This document shows, piece by piece, positions 6,592-17,000 of a stretch of DNA of 27,667 nucleotides. The notes below the pieces were generated by a model. The model saw only the letters and a list, made by a program, of their open reading frames with translations, had not been told where the DNA came from and did not search any database. Position numbers and translations under genes: made by a program. This DNA is from a virus. The number at the start of each line of letters is the position of its first letter. Position 1 is the stretch's first letter. Location: IMG/VR virus record IMGVR_UViG_3300032053_000413, positions 1-27,667 of that record; one strand, 5' to 3'.

Positions 6592-8193
6592 ATGACTGAT
6601 TTAGACGTCACAGGCACTATAACGATAGAGGGTGCACCGGCTGCTGCAGGAAGCATCAATCAAGTCACTGATGCGACAAAAAAGCTAGAAGCTGAGACAA
6701 AAAAGGCCAATGCTGCCACATCTGCCGCTAGCGCCTCATTCAAGAATGCAGCAGGAGCCGCAGGACAGGCAGGCAGCGCTCTGGGTGCAGTGGGAGGTGT
6801 TCTTGGTCAGGTATCACCTCAGTTAGGAGGCATGGCATCATCAGTGGGAGGCCTCACTAGTGCACTGGGTAGTATTCCCTCCCTCCTAAATCCAACGTCG
6901 CTCGCTATAGCAGGTGTCACTGCGGCATTCGCATACGGTGTGACTGCATGGAATGACTACAAGGAAGCACAGGAGAAGGCTGATAAGAGCATTCGCGAAG
7001 GAATCATACCAACACTTCAGACTCTCATTAATAAGATGAAAGAAGCGAATGAGCAGGCAACATTCAAAGAAAGGGTGGCATCCGGACAGGGCACACGACT
7101 CGAGCAGACCGCCTTCCTTCAGGATGCGCAGAATTATAGAGATGTCGCTACAGCGAGACTTCGAAGAACAGAAGACTCGAGTCAGAGCTATGAGGTTATC
7201 GCACAGAGAGGTGCAGCCCAGGAAGAGCTCCGAAGAGCTGAGGAAGTAATCAACTATAGAAGGCAATTACTATCAGGCTCAATTCAAAGGGAGCAGGAGC
7301 AAACTAGAAATGCCCGCACACTCAGAGCGATAGAGTATGAGAAAGAAATATTAGCAGCAAATACTGCAACTGATGGAATTGCTAATGCTGGGAATAGAAG
7401 GGTTGCCACCGCACGCGAGCAAGCAGATGCAATGCGTGATATTGAGCAGGAGCGCCTTGAGGACCACGTAGACTACCTCAGAAGGATGAATGAGGCTGAA
7501 GAGGAAAATCTCCAGGCCACACTCGATGTGAATGCCCGCTTAAGGGATCAAGAGATTCGTGAGTCCAATGACACAAAGGATGCTGTAATCCGAAATGCTC
7601 AATTAAGAAGAGACTTTGAGGAAAATGCAAATCAAGAGCGTGAGGAGATTGAGAGAGAAGCCTCTGATAAGAGAAAAGAGCAGGCACAGAATGACGCTGA
7701 TATAAGGATTGCGATAGAGCAGGCTGTGGCAGGTGCGGTGGACATGGCAGGACAGTCGATCGTTGAGAGTGCAAAGAACGCAGGTGAGTCTGAGAGAGAG
7801 ATTGCGAAGAAGCAGGCAGCTGCCACAGTCATCACCTCATCAGTCAAGGCGGCCATCGAGACTGCTGAGTCCATCGCGGCATTTGCAACCGGCAATATTC
7901 CAGGTGGTATCGCACACGGCATGGCTGCTGCAGCATTCATTCAGGCTGCAGTCCTCGCTGGTGGTCAGAAGCTTCCTCCCGCTGAGTCTGCTGATAAGTC
8001 AGGTGAAGGAGGAACCCGCTCACCCGGTGGCGGTCCTCGAAAGAGCAGCGGCGGTGGTGAGGGTCAGATGGCACCCATCGTCGTCAATATTGGCTCATCA
8101 GGTCTCGTTTACGCAGCTGACAGAGTGCAGTTAGGTAGAGACATCGACTCCATGGTGACTGAAGCCCGTGGACGTATGGGAAGGGGAATGTGA
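6592..8193 (+). CDS. tail tape measure protein
   Basis: A 533-residue protein. The N-terminus is followed by an Ala/Gly-rich region and a hydrophobic stretch (about residues 74-122, with SIPSLLNPTSLAIAGVTAAF), which tape measure proteins use for ejection or membrane insertion. Residues 130-380 are long charged coiled coil rich in Glu, Arg, Gln and Ala. A second hydrophobic Ala-rich region at about 410-460 and a Gly/Ser linker (about 470-490) precede the C-terminus. At about 0.15 nm per residue the tail would be near 80 nm. No lysozyme or peptidase domain is visible. Codon use differs from the capsid genes (more AGA, ATA, AAT), suggesting lower expression or a separate origin. The position after the chaperones fits. 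Confidence 0.8.
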   Translation: MTDLDVTGTITIEGAPAAAGSINQVTDATKKLEAETKKANAATSAASASFKNAAGAAGQAGSALGAVGGVLGQVSPQLGGMASSVGGLTSALGSIPSLLNPTSLAIAGVTAAFAYGVTAWNDYKEAQEKADKSIREGIIPTLQTLINKMKEANEQATFKERVASGQGTRLEQTAFLQDAQNYRDVATARLRRTEDSSQSYEVIAQRGAAQEELRRAEEVINYRRQLLSGSIQREQEQTRNARTLRAIEYEKEILAANTATDGIANAGNRRVATAREQADAMRDIEQERLEDHVDYLRRMNEAEEENLQATLDVNARLRDQEIRESNDTKDAVIRNAQLRRDFEENANQEREEIEREASDKRKEQAQNDADIRIAIEQAVAGAVDMAGQSIVESAKNAGESEREIAKKQAAATVITSSVKAAIETAESIAAFATGNIPGGIAHGMAAAAFIQAAVLAGGQKLPPAESADKSGEGGTRSPGGGPRKSSGGGEGQMAPIVVNIGSSGLVYAADRVQLGRDIDSMVTEARGRMGRGM

Positions 8194-8199
8194 GGAGAT

Positions 8200-9123
8200 A
8201 TGGGAGCTAAATTATACTCAACCTGTTGGGACTTCGCCCGACTCGGTCTCGGGGCTGTGAGCGGCACAAATGCCGCAGTCTTTGCCGAGGCCACAGTGCC
8301 CAGCGGTGGTGGCGGCACCTGCGTCGGTAACCTGGGATTTGCCACCGGTCTCTACGCCCACGGCAATATCGGCATGAATCCAACACCAGGTACCACCACA
8401 CTCAACGGTCAGGTGCTCAGGCAGTGGATCACGGCCTCCGAGGCCCTGGTGACCAATCTGGACATCACCTTCAACGAGACCAACCAGACCTACACACTGG
8501 CATCCACCGGTGGCGTGGGCAACTTCAAGGTGACCTGGCAGGGTGCACTGGGCGCTGAGATCAGGGACATTCTCGGTTTCTCAGCGAACCTGGACAACGC
8601 CTCATCCTACACATCGACGAAGCGTCCGAAGTACATCATCGTCAGCAATATTGCGAACCAGTCCGATGTGAAGGAGTCCTATGAGCCTACCGGCCGGATT
8701 GGCTACGCTGAGTCTGACAGCGGTCTCAGCTACAGTGTGAATCCTGATAAGGTCCCTCTCTATCGTGACTGGACACAGCCCTTCGAGACCCGAATCGGTC
8801 CCACAAACGCGGCATGGTCAGCAGCACCCGGTGTTGGTGGTGCCCCACTCCGCAGGAAGGACCGGATTGGCCTGACGGAGTCGGTCTGGTGGACATGGGA
8901 GGACTTCTACAGGCACGTGAGGGCCTCAATACCCTTCAGACTCTACTCACCAGGTGATGCCGGTGGCACGATGTACAAGATGTTGGGAGATGCGGCACAC
9001 TTCGATCCGACCCGGGTCTCTCCCGACTTCGACAACCACTGGAGCATCCCATTCAGGACCATAGAGATCGGTGGAACCTACACTGCAGGCCTCACATCTG
9101 AGGGCGGCTGGGTGAACGTATGA
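8200..9123 (+). CDS. tail tip / distal tail-like protein
   Basis: A 307-residue beta-rich protein immediately after the tape measure gene, the position of distal tail (Dit) or minor tail proteins that cap the tube. Features are a Gly-rich N-terminal region (about 18-70), a LQWITASEAL-like strand-helix near 75, and a Trp-rich C-terminal half (TESVWWTWEDFYRHV about 227-241, FDNHWSIPFRTIEIGG about 277-292). No motif fixes the family. GAGGAGAT precedes the ATG, seven bases after the tape measure stop. The last four bases overlap the next gene (ATGA), so the tip proteins are probably made in fixed ratio. Confidence 0.55.
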   Translation: MGAKLYSTCWDFARLGLGAVSGTNAAVFAEATVPSGGGGTCVGNLGFATGLYAHGNIGMNPTPGTTTLNGQVLRQWITASEALVTNLDITFNETNQTYTLASTGGVGNFKVTWQGALGAEIRDILGFSANLDNASSYTSTKRPKYIIVSNIANQSDVKESYEPTGRIGYAESDSGLSYSVNPDKVPLYRDWTQPFETRIGPTNAAWSAAPGVGGAPLRRKDRIGLTESVWWTWEDFYRHVRASIPFRLYSPGDAGGTMYKMLGDAAHFDPTRVSPDFDNHWSIPFRTIEIGGTYTAGLTSEGGWVNV

Positions 9124-11879
9124 GCTGGTCTGATGTTGTAGCTACAGGTCAGGGAGCGGTCGAGTTCCGCCTGGTTATTGCTGGTCATCCAATTGAGTTC
9201 GTGACATCCACGAGGCTCGAGGGGTCATCGACAGATGGTCGTGTGAGGCTGTCTCGGCTCGATCGAAAGGGCATCAAGTGGGGAGAGAGCCTGGACCCAG
9301 CTGCAGTCAAGCTCTCCCAGAGTGGCTTCACAGCACAGATCACAGACGATCCTGACTCCACAGTTGGAGATGCATTCAACCGTGAGCCGCAGAAGGTGAC
9401 CTACCTCTCCACCACAATGACAGCTGTAGCAGGAACTGCGGTCGTCCTCTCAGACGTCTTCTCCAATGGTGACACGATATATGTCGGTCGTGAGTGCTTC
9501 AACCTCACGTCTAAGGTGGGCACCACATACACAGTTGACCGCACAGGCTCATCAGGATTAGCAACTCTCTACTCACTCGGCTATCGGGACTCTGATGTGA
9601 CTGAGCACACAGTCAATGCCACAGTTGGACTCACACGCCCTGAGGTGACATCAGCCCGTGTCGGCTTCGAGGGTGTCACTGTCTACCTCTTCGCATACGG
9701 TGATGGTGAGACAGGGGATGGAACTCTTGTCTGGACCGGAGTGATAGAGACCGAGCCAAGGCTTCGTGACCTCACCACGTGGGAGTTATCAATTGGCGGT
9801 GTGTCCTCCATCCTGGAGCAGAACTTGGGTGCAGGACTCGATGAGACCGTCATTCCACGTGGCATCAATTACTCAGATCAGTCCGTCCCCAGAATTATCC
9901 TCCAGAGGAGATCAGGTGCAGCATTCGACAGTTCACTTGTCTTAACTGACACACTTACCTTTTACCCAACGAAGCAGTTCTATGAGACCAATGAGGCTTT
10001 CTGCACTGAGGTTAACAATCAGATTGTGACACTGACAGCCGCCTGGGGCATCAACCAGCTCGACGGAGTAGCAGGAAGAGGAAGACTATTTGCTGAAAAT
10101 ACCTCTGATGGATATTGGAGATTTAGGTACCAGACAGGAACAACTCCATACTGGCTCAATATTAGCGTCAATGGACTGATCGATCCTACAATGAACTCCA
10201 TTGGTGGAGGTGATCCACAGGGAAAGTTTTTCGATGCAGTCGGCACAAACATTCGCACACTAGCAGCATCAACTACTTACTTTCCAGCACACTCTGCCGT
10301 CGACGGTTCGGGAATAGGTTCTTTTGCACTCCCCACAGCAGGAACTGTTCCCCGGGGACAGATTGGATCACAGGTAGGAATATCTGGCAGAACTGGCTTC
10401 CCTCTAGAGTATGTCAACACAATTTATGTTGGTGGTACCACAACATTCGTTGCCGGTGACAATCTGATTATCACGTGGCCTGAGGTGACACCTTTTCCGG
10501 CTGCGACATATAACTATGAGGTCACTGCATTCGACACAACAACAAGAAAAATTACAATAGCAGAGCCTGTTCCGGGATCTGGCACTGTTCTTTCGCCTGA
10601 TTACATGAGAAAGTTTGATAGTGGTACTGTTCCCACTATCAAGTCATCACGCCTGTATGTCTCCAATGGAAACGTTGCGGACTTTATTGCAGATATTGTC
10701 AGCAACAGTGCAACTGAGGGTCCTCGAGGAAGGCAACCATACGTATCATCATCTCATGTCAATACCACACTCACAACATCAGAAGTCGATAGTCTGACAG
10801 TTGGAAAGCCATGGGTCAATAATCGATACTACGGAGGCCAATCCACTGTGAGCCTTCAGGAGTACATCACTGAAGAGTGTAAGATGTGTGGTGCAGTTCC
10901 TTCAATTGGTACTGATGGAAGGTGGTACCTCTCCAGATTCAGATATGGTGCTATCACATCGACTCCATCGTATGTCATCTCTGCAGACAATTACCTCAGT
11001 GAGCGGGGCACAGTCTCCTACGAGAGGGGAGCATTTGGCAGCATCAATGTGATCAAGCTCAAGACGGGCTACAGTATTGCTGACGATGAGTACACTGGGA
11101 GGAATATTGAGATCAATGATGCAGTGGCTCTCTCTAGAAATGCACTTCCCAGAGTGATGCAAATTGAGCCTAAGTCGACTGTTGTTTCAGCATTCTCTAG
11201 GACAGGTGTGACTGAGGACCTCTTTATTGATGACATCAACGCCCTGGGTCAAATATGGTTCTCTGTGCTAGGTAGTCCATATGACACCATACAGGCTGTC
11301 TGTCCTATGACAGCATTCACAACTGTCATCGGCTCTTATGTTAATGTGCAGATCAAGCAGATTCCTGATACTTCACGTGGTGGAAGAGGTATTTTCGATC
11401 GAATTGGTATTGTTGTTGGTAGGCAGGTGGATCCGACACAGGGCACCGTCACACTCACAATGATATCCTCAGTTGCACCAATCACAGGATACACACCCTC
11501 ATCCAACGTCGACACGATCACTCTATCCTCAGGCATACTATATGATATTCAACTATTTGATCCATTTGTTGGAGAAGGATGGGCGATGGGTGAGGGATGG
11601 GTTGTCGGTGATCAAGTCAGAATTGAGACGACAGGCAAGGCTTTCACAAGCTCTGTGGGTACTCTCACAATTGTGAATCCAACTACAGATATTGTCCGCT
11701 TCAACTGGACCGGTGGCACGATTCCATCATCTCTGGATCTCACATCATCTCCCACTCTCGAGTATGACTCTGCAGCATCAGTTGCCACAGCATCCATGCA
11801 ACGATATGCATATATAGCCGGCACAGACAATAGAATCGGATTCACACCAACAGCAACTGATGCAAGGAAACTATCATGA
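9120..11879 (+). CDS. large tail tip / baseplate hub-like protein
   Basis: A 919-residue protein directly after the distal-tail-like gene, where siphoviruses encode the tail-associated hub (Tal / gpJ-like). It is mainly beta, with a region at about 570-615 (LQEYITEECKMCGAVPSIG followed by DGRWYLSRFRYG) that looks like the hub pattern in which a short helix, a small Gly-Pro turn and a D-G strand pair repeat. The C-terminus (from about 800) is Thr/Ser-rich beta repeats. No enzymatic motif is seen. Codon use shifts from GC-rich at the start to AT-richer between about 10080 and 11750, which may reflect mosaic exchange. It overlaps both neighbours by four bases. Confidence 0.55.
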   Translation: MSWSDVVATGQGAVEFRLVIAGHPIEFVTSTRLEGSSTDGRVRLSRLDRKGIKWGESLDPAAVKLSQSGFTAQITDDPDSTVGDAFNREPQKVTYLSTTMTAVAGTAVVLSDVFSNGDTIYVGRECFNLTSKVGTTYTVDRTGSSGLATLYSLGYRDSDVTEHTVNATVGLTRPEVTSARVGFEGVTVYLFAYGDGETGDGTLVWTGVIETEPRLRDLTTWELSIGGVSSILEQNLGAGLDETVIPRGINYSDQSVPRIILQRRSGAAFDSSLVLTDTLTFYPTKQFYETNEAFCTEVNNQIVTLTAAWGINQLDGVAGRGRLFAENTSDGYWRFRYQTGTTPYWLNISVNGLIDPTMNSIGGGDPQGKFFDAVGTNIRTLAASTTYFPAHSAVDGSGIGSFALPTAGTVPRGQIGSQVGISGRTGFPLEYVNTIYVGGTTTFVAGDNLIITWPEVTPFPAATYNYEVTAFDTTTRKITIAEPVPGSGTVLSPDYMRKFDSGTVPTIKSSRLYVSNGNVADFIADIVSNSATEGPRGRQPYVSSSHVNTTLTTSEVDSLTVGKPWVNNRYYGGQSTVSLQEYITEECKMCGAVPSIGTDGRWYLSRFRYGAITSTPSYVISADNYLSERGTVSYERGAFGSINVIKLKTGYSIADDEYTGRNIEINDAVALSRNALPRVMQIEPKSTVVSAFSRTGVTEDLFIDDINALGQIWFSVLGSPYDTIQAVCPMTAFTTVIGSYVNVQIKQIPDTSRGGRGIFDRIGIVVGRQVDPTQGTVTLTMISSVAPITGYTPSSNVDTITLSSGILYDIQLFDPFVGEGWAMGEGWVVGDQVRIETTGKAFTSSVGTLTIVNPTTDIVRFNWTGGTIPSSLDLTSSPTLEYDSAASVATASMQRYAYIAGTDNRIGFTPTATDARKLS

Positions 11880-12523
11880 CACTAGGAAGAAAAGCAAGGT
11901 ACGATGGTGAGATAAGAAATCTATTCTCAGGCACTCCAACCGCTGCAACTCTAATCAACCAACCCATGAGAATGTCCAGGTCGAACTATCTGGTCAATAA
12001 TATCAACCACATCAATGATCAGCGGAGTCAAGTTGTTGTCAACTGGTCTGATAATGATGCTACTGGTAGAGGGTTATCTTGTGCTTTCAGTGCTGTCGAT
12101 GGTGGATCTCCCACCGGACTTATTATGAGGGTAACATATCAGGCAAGACTCGATCCAAATGGAGTGCCCTATCCACTCCGAGTGTTTGTTTCCGGATACT
12201 CAACTGACGGCACATCTTGCTCAATTAGAGTAAAAGTTTCCGGAAGCACAACAGGCTCTGCCACTTCAGCAACTTTCACAGGTATATCTCCTGACTGGAG
12301 AGCTCTTGGGGGTGGCGCAATAAAATATAAGATGTTCACTTTCAGCGCTCCTGTAACAACATCTCTAGTTCAAGTGCCTAGCACAATAGGATCATCCGCG
12401 CCCTCTCAGGCTGTTATTGCACCGATTGAAATAAAAGTTGAGGATCCATCATTTCCCAGGCTCTCAGCTGCCAAATTGGTCATATCAGGTCTCTATGCAG
12501 CAGAATATGTAGGAGGATACTAA
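11876..12523 (+). CDS. tail tip-associated protein, unknown
   Basis: A 215-residue Ser/Thr/Gly-rich beta protein (CAFSAVDGGSPTGLIMRVTY near 68-87, then repeated strand patterns to 160). It starts inside the preceding stop (ATGA) and its stop overlaps the next ATG by one base, so it belongs to the tail-tip translation block. Codon use is AT-rich like the middle of the preceding gene. Nothing identifies its family; an accessory tip or fibre-attachment protein is the simplest guess from context. Confidence 0.6.
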   Translation: MTLGRKARYDGEIRNLFSGTPTAATLINQPMRMSRSNYLVNNINHINDQRSQVVVNWSDNDATGRGLSCAFSAVDGGSPTGLIMRVTYQARLDPNGVPYPLRVFVSGYSTDGTSCSIRVKVSGSTTGSATSATFTGISPDWRALGGGAIKYKMFTFSAPVTTSLVQVPSTIGSSAPSQAVIAPIEIKVEDPSFPRLSAAKLVISGLYAAEYVGGY

Positions 12524-13704
12524 TGGCAGTCATATCACCAGTTCCAGTTCGTCCAGGATATCCACTCCTCAATGAGGTGATATCCGGAGCACCCGTCAGG
12601 GCATCCACTTGGACATCTGCAGCAGAGTCACTTCTAAACTCACTGGGAAGCACCAACATATTTGTCCCATTTCACTCACCCAGGGTGACAGTTAACGGTG
12701 GTGCAGCAACTACACTCAGATTTAGGTACACACCCAATGGAAGGGCAACACAAGTCCGATGGCTTTATCAAATAGAGTTTACAGCATCTTCAGGTGCACC
12801 CCTATTCTTTGAACAAATTGCTGCTAAGGCATCAAAATCATCCACAATAGAGACTATTGCATTCACTTACACAAATCCAAGCCTGATATCACAGGTCCGA
12901 ATAGTTGGCCTGATAGGTTTTGAAGATACAGCATCGGCAATTGAGGATACAGACTTAGGAGTGAATCCAGCCACCTATCAGATTAGGGAGCCCATCACAG
13001 CTCGAGCATACGAGTCCATTGGTGGCCTATTTGAGGGTGCAACTTCCAAGTTCAGGAGATACTACCTCAACCACTCGGACTCTGATGACCTGTTATCACA
13101 CTGGAACACATCACTGACAGCCGGCTCATTCCTGGTGAAGAACGGAATAATACTCACACGTCGTCAGGTACCCACATCAGTGTACTGTCCCACCCAGTGG
13201 CACATAAGGGCAGCGATGAGCACCACACTGTACGGCGGTAAGGTCACAGTCACAAATAACAAGCCGGCAAACCAAATTGTCAATCACCTCGTCATGCCCA
13301 ACACCGATTTCGCTGCAGCAAATACTTACTATAATTTCACCATGCCTAGATCTTTCACATGGTCGAAGGCGGCATCTGCCACTGCAACACTAACGAGAAC
13401 AAACCACGGTTTCATCACGATGGAGTACATTTACATTGACTCCACAACAAATGCAACTGAACTTCCAATTGGCACGTATCAGGTGACAAGCACCGGTGTT
13501 AACACTATCACCATCAACACAGGTGTGGTGGGCACTGCATCCGGATCCTGCACAAATGATCTTCAGTTCGACGCTGAGGACTACAATGATAACTCAGGAA
13601 TGCCATCAGCAGTCGAACAGTTCTATGACGTCATTTACCGTGTTGATAATGCTGCTGGTAAATTGTACGTGTCAAACGTGGCCTGCGAGGAAGTCCTCAC
13701 ATAG
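12523..13704 (+). CDS. tail tip/fibre protein with FCCH-like beta module
   Basis: A 393-residue protein with no signal peptide. Residues about 276-346 match a beta module seen three times in the long fibre protein encoded at 14034: TRTNHGFITMEYIYI, then a Gly-x-Tyr-x-Val strand and a Thr-Ile-Thr-Ile strand. Such modules in phage fibres are often scored as resembling the E1 FCCH domain. The rest is beta-rich and unassigned. It ends the tail-tip translation block: a hairpin and copy 3 of the 29-base repeat follow its TAG. A receptor-binding or fibre-base role is inferred. Confidence 0.6.
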   Translation: MAVISPVPVRPGYPLLNEVISGAPVRASTWTSAAESLLNSLGSTNIFVPFHSPRVTVNGGAATTLRFRYTPNGRATQVRWLYQIEFTASSGAPLFFEQIAAKASKSSTIETIAFTYTNPSLISQVRIVGLIGFEDTASAIEDTDLGVNPATYQIREPITARAYESIGGLFEGATSKFRRYYLNHSDSDDLLSHWNTSLTAGSFLVKNGIILTRRQVPTSVYCPTQWHIRAAMSTTLYGGKVTVTNNKPANQIVNHLVMPNTDFAAANTYYNFTMPRSFTWSKAASATATLTRTNHGFITMEYIYIDSTTNATELPIGTYQVTSTGVNTITINTGVVGTASGSCTNDLQFDAEDYNDNSGMPSAVEQFYDVIYRVDNAAGKLYVSNVACEEVLT

Positions 13705-13706
13705 TA

Positions 13707-13726
13707 GGATGGGTTTCCACCCATCC
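13707..13726 (+). terminator. perfect 8-bp hairpin after the tail-tip block
   Basis: GGATGGGT (13707-13714) pairs with ACCCATCC (13719-13726) around the 4-base loop TTCC, three bases after the TAG stop. The following CGAATAAAAGAG has no T tract, so it may protect the mRNA 3' end or terminate weakly. Confidence 0.5.
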
Positions 13727-13735
13727 CGAATAAAA

Positions 13736-13764
13736 GAGTGTCTCAGAAGTCAACGTCGTGTCAC
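13736..13764 (+). repeat. 29-base boundary repeat, copy 3
   Basis: Identical over all 29 bases to the copy at 17228-17256, although the surrounding sequence differs. Starts GAGTGTCTCAGAA, then the core GTCAACGTCGTG, then TCAC. It is followed after four bases by ATATATGTATAGG, a promoter-like AT stretch. Confidence 0.8.
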
Positions 13765-13780
13765 CGCGATATATGTATAG

Positions 13781-13796
13781 GAGTGGAGCTCCACTC
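13781..13796 (+). promoter_or_regulatory. 16-bp perfect palindrome downstream of an AT-rich box
   Basis: GAGTGGAG followed by its exact reverse complement CTCCACTC, one base after TATAG. It could be a DNA operator or, if transcription starts upstream of it, a hairpin at the 5' end of the fibre mRNA. It lies 20 bases before the ATG at 13816, and AGAGGAG is the ribosome binding site. Confidence 0.4.
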
Positions 13797-13815
13797 AGAG
13801 TAGAGGAGAATAAGA

Positions 13816-14025
13816 ATGTCGACCATCGTAACAGATCTCGAGCCCATCACAAGAGCGGAGCTCGACAGAATCGTTCTACTATCAGTATCACACATCCTGG
13901 AGAATATTCCCGGCATACCCGACACAGACCTGCTCGACCTGAGCCGGCTGCGCATCACCTACGACAGTGGCAAGTTCCTCCTAGAGCTCCTACCTCCCGC
14001 CCCTCCTGAAGAGCCCGGAGTCTAA
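13816..14025 (+). CDS. small hypothetical protein upstream of the long fibre gene
   Basis: A 69-residue acidic protein (many Asp, Glu and Leu), predicted helical to about residue 45, then a strand (LRITYDSGKFLLELLPPAPPEEP) and a proline-rich end. A good AGAGGAGAATAAGA leader precedes the ATG. It is the first gene after the boundary repeat and palindrome. Its stop is eight bases before the long fibre start, so it is probably co-translated and may be a fibre accessory or adaptor. No family recognised. Confidence 0.65.
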   Translation: MSTIVTDLEPITRAELDRIVLLSVSHILENIPGIPDTDLLDLSRLRITYDSGKFLLELLPPAPPEEPGV

Positions 14026-14033
14026 GGGGGCCA

Positions 14034-17000
14034 ATGGCGACTTTTACAATCACATCGACGAGGAACTTCGACTCGATCGACTTCGTCTCGAGGACAGGCT
14101 CCGACACCTACAACATCACAGGTGCCGGCAAGCTCATCATCAACACTGACACGAGGTACTGCCTCAACTCAGATGCCACGAAGGGCAATATGGGCATCCT
14201 CGCCATCGACCGTTTCACGACAGGTGGAGAGATATTTGTCGATGGCACCTCCGTCCGAATCATCCCCTTCTCCTCAGGTGGCGGACTCGTGCCGGCAATT
14301 GGCACAACGATATCACAGGGGGCGACGACATCTGCCCTCCTCGGTGTGTTTCCCAACCTAGCATCACCTCCCACTGCGGCTGCTGCTGCAATGCCCGCCT
14401 CAGGCTGGATCAAGGTGAAGGACAAGGTGGGTAATTACTCATCCGGTGCGCTGACAGGAATAACTGCCACTGCAACAGGTCCGGATCGTGTGGGCTGGAT
14501 CGAGGTGGTTGCCGCGCAATCGATCAACTTCGCCTTCGCAGACAACGGCACATTCAGGGCATCAGGTGACTGGTTCACACTCCCAGGAGATCCGAGCCTG
14601 GGTGGCGGTGACCTCCTCACAACAGGCCTAGACTCAACCACATATCAGATTCCTGCATCACTGGCAGAGACCTACTGGGGTGGTGTCTGGGTTGAGACGG
14701 GACCGGGCACCAGTGTCTACAAGTTCTTTCCAGCATTCGGTGCCTCAGGCGGTGACTACGTCGGTGCAAATACAGTCGCCACAGATGATCACCGTGGATC
14801 GCTCTGCTGGATCAGCACACAGGGCCTCCTTAGGCTCGGATCTGATGGCACTAATAGGAACGGCTACCTCCCACCTGCCGGCTGTAGGATTCGAGTTCCC
14901 AATATCAACTTCATCATCTCCATCCTCGCATCAGCCGCAAACGTGGTGCCCAACTCCACACTCGCATCCCGTCCAGAGTTTTTAGTGTCTTCTGGCGGTA
15001 ATGTCATTCTCTCAAATGTCAACTCGTCCTGGTACATGAACTTCTTAAATGGCAATCAACTACAGATCACCGACTCTAGCATTCTCGATGCCATAATCAT
15101 CAGTAGATATGCAAAGTCAAAGCCTATCCTGAGCAATGTGGGTATTGGTGGCGTAGCACATGCAACAGGATACGTTAGCATTACAGCAACACTGTGCTCT
15201 CAGGGACTGGACCTGATCGATGTCGTTGCTATGAAGCCTCTTCCTATCACTAACGCATTTATAATCACACTGCTTGGTAACACGAACATTAACATGACTC
15301 GTGTGAAGGCGATCTATCCAAAACCGGCCATCGGCACAAATTATTACCACTCACTCTCACAAAATGACGGTGTCAGTCTAATTAGCTGCTCCGGAATTGG
15401 TGCACACGGTGGCTCTCTCACAGATAGAAACACCAACATTTACATCAAGGACTATGACTACACATCAGTCATAAATGGAACGACTGACGTCACACTTGCC
15501 GGCAGTGCATGGTCATTCACTCGTGATGTGGGACTGACCATCGATGGATTAAGCTTCGGAGGTGGTGGTCTGTCGACTCGAGTCGCTCCTGTTAACAGCG
15601 TATTTTTATTCGGAGCTGGCATGACGAACACAGTCGTGAAAAATATAGGAAGTCCAAGCTCTCCCCTCAACCTGGGTGGACCTGATGTGTCTGATGTGTC
15701 TTACACACATGTGACGCTCACCACTACGTCCACTATCAACACACCCAGTGCTCACGGCCTTAAGAGTGGAGACACAATCTTCATCACTAGAACAACAGAC
15801 ACTGCTGTCAATCCCGTCGGCACACTCAGGACTGTGACAGTGCTATCGACCACATCATTCACAATTCCCTGCTCCGCCGGCGCAGGAACAACAGGCACTG
15901 TCTCATACTCCCAGGCAATTTCTAACATTGGCATATCACTTATTCAGGCAAATGGAAACATACAGGACACCCTGGTTAGGTCTGTCTACTTCAATAACAC
16001 ACGCTCTGTCGGATTTCAGGCAGCTCAAGACACAGATGGCCTGGATGTTCGTGGCGTCTGGGTCGATGCAGCTGCCCGGGGAACCACAGAGCCACACAGC
16101 GCATTCAATGCCAACTATAGGGGAGTCAGACACCGATCAAATTTTGCTGCATCCACCACTATAGCAGGATCACACTTTGTCGACAATCACTTTGGTGACC
16201 TCACATCAGGAGGACTACCTGTCAATGCGACCTGGACGAGGAGCGGCACAACCCTCACAGTAACTGCAACATCACACAATATGATCACCGGTGACGGCAT
16301 CATGGTGACAGTGTGCTCAGATGTCAATGCAGAGCCACTAGGTTACTCTAGCAGCATCACGGTCCTGGACTCGAGCACATTCACAGTTCCCTGCAATAAT
16401 ACCGGTGCGCTATCAGGCACACTGACATATGAGAATGTCGCCTCCTACGTGCTGTTCATGACCGGCTACTCACCCTCCCCTCAATCAACCGCCCGGGGTG
16501 ATGTCAGGGACACAGTCCCAACAGCCACATACAGCAACTTGACCTACACTGCAGTGGCACCCGGTGTGCAGACAGTTTGGCAGCACCCAGACTTCATACT
16601 GGGTCACACGGGCTTCCACAACACACTTCCTCTATACGGTCTCTCAGGGGCCGATGCCCTGACAGCCTGGCTGTACGAGTACCAGATCAATAAGAATGAT
16701 GGTTACGGATTCAGCGGCTGGAAGAATGCTGCACGTGCCCTCTCCTGCACACTGACAGGTGGAGGAACGGCCATCACTGTAGCGGACTCCTCGCTCATAT
16801 CAGTCGGTGACCGTGTCTTGACCACAACATCCACCCTGTACACGGGATACGATGCTCAGGTGGTCTCCATTGACTCACCCACACAGGTGACAGTGAGCGT
16901 GCCCCACATCGCCTCAGGTGCCTCCGTCATCCTCAACTTCAATGCCCTGCCCGGTGAGGTACTGGATCCCAGTAGGGGCTTCAAACTCAAGCTCCGGAGG

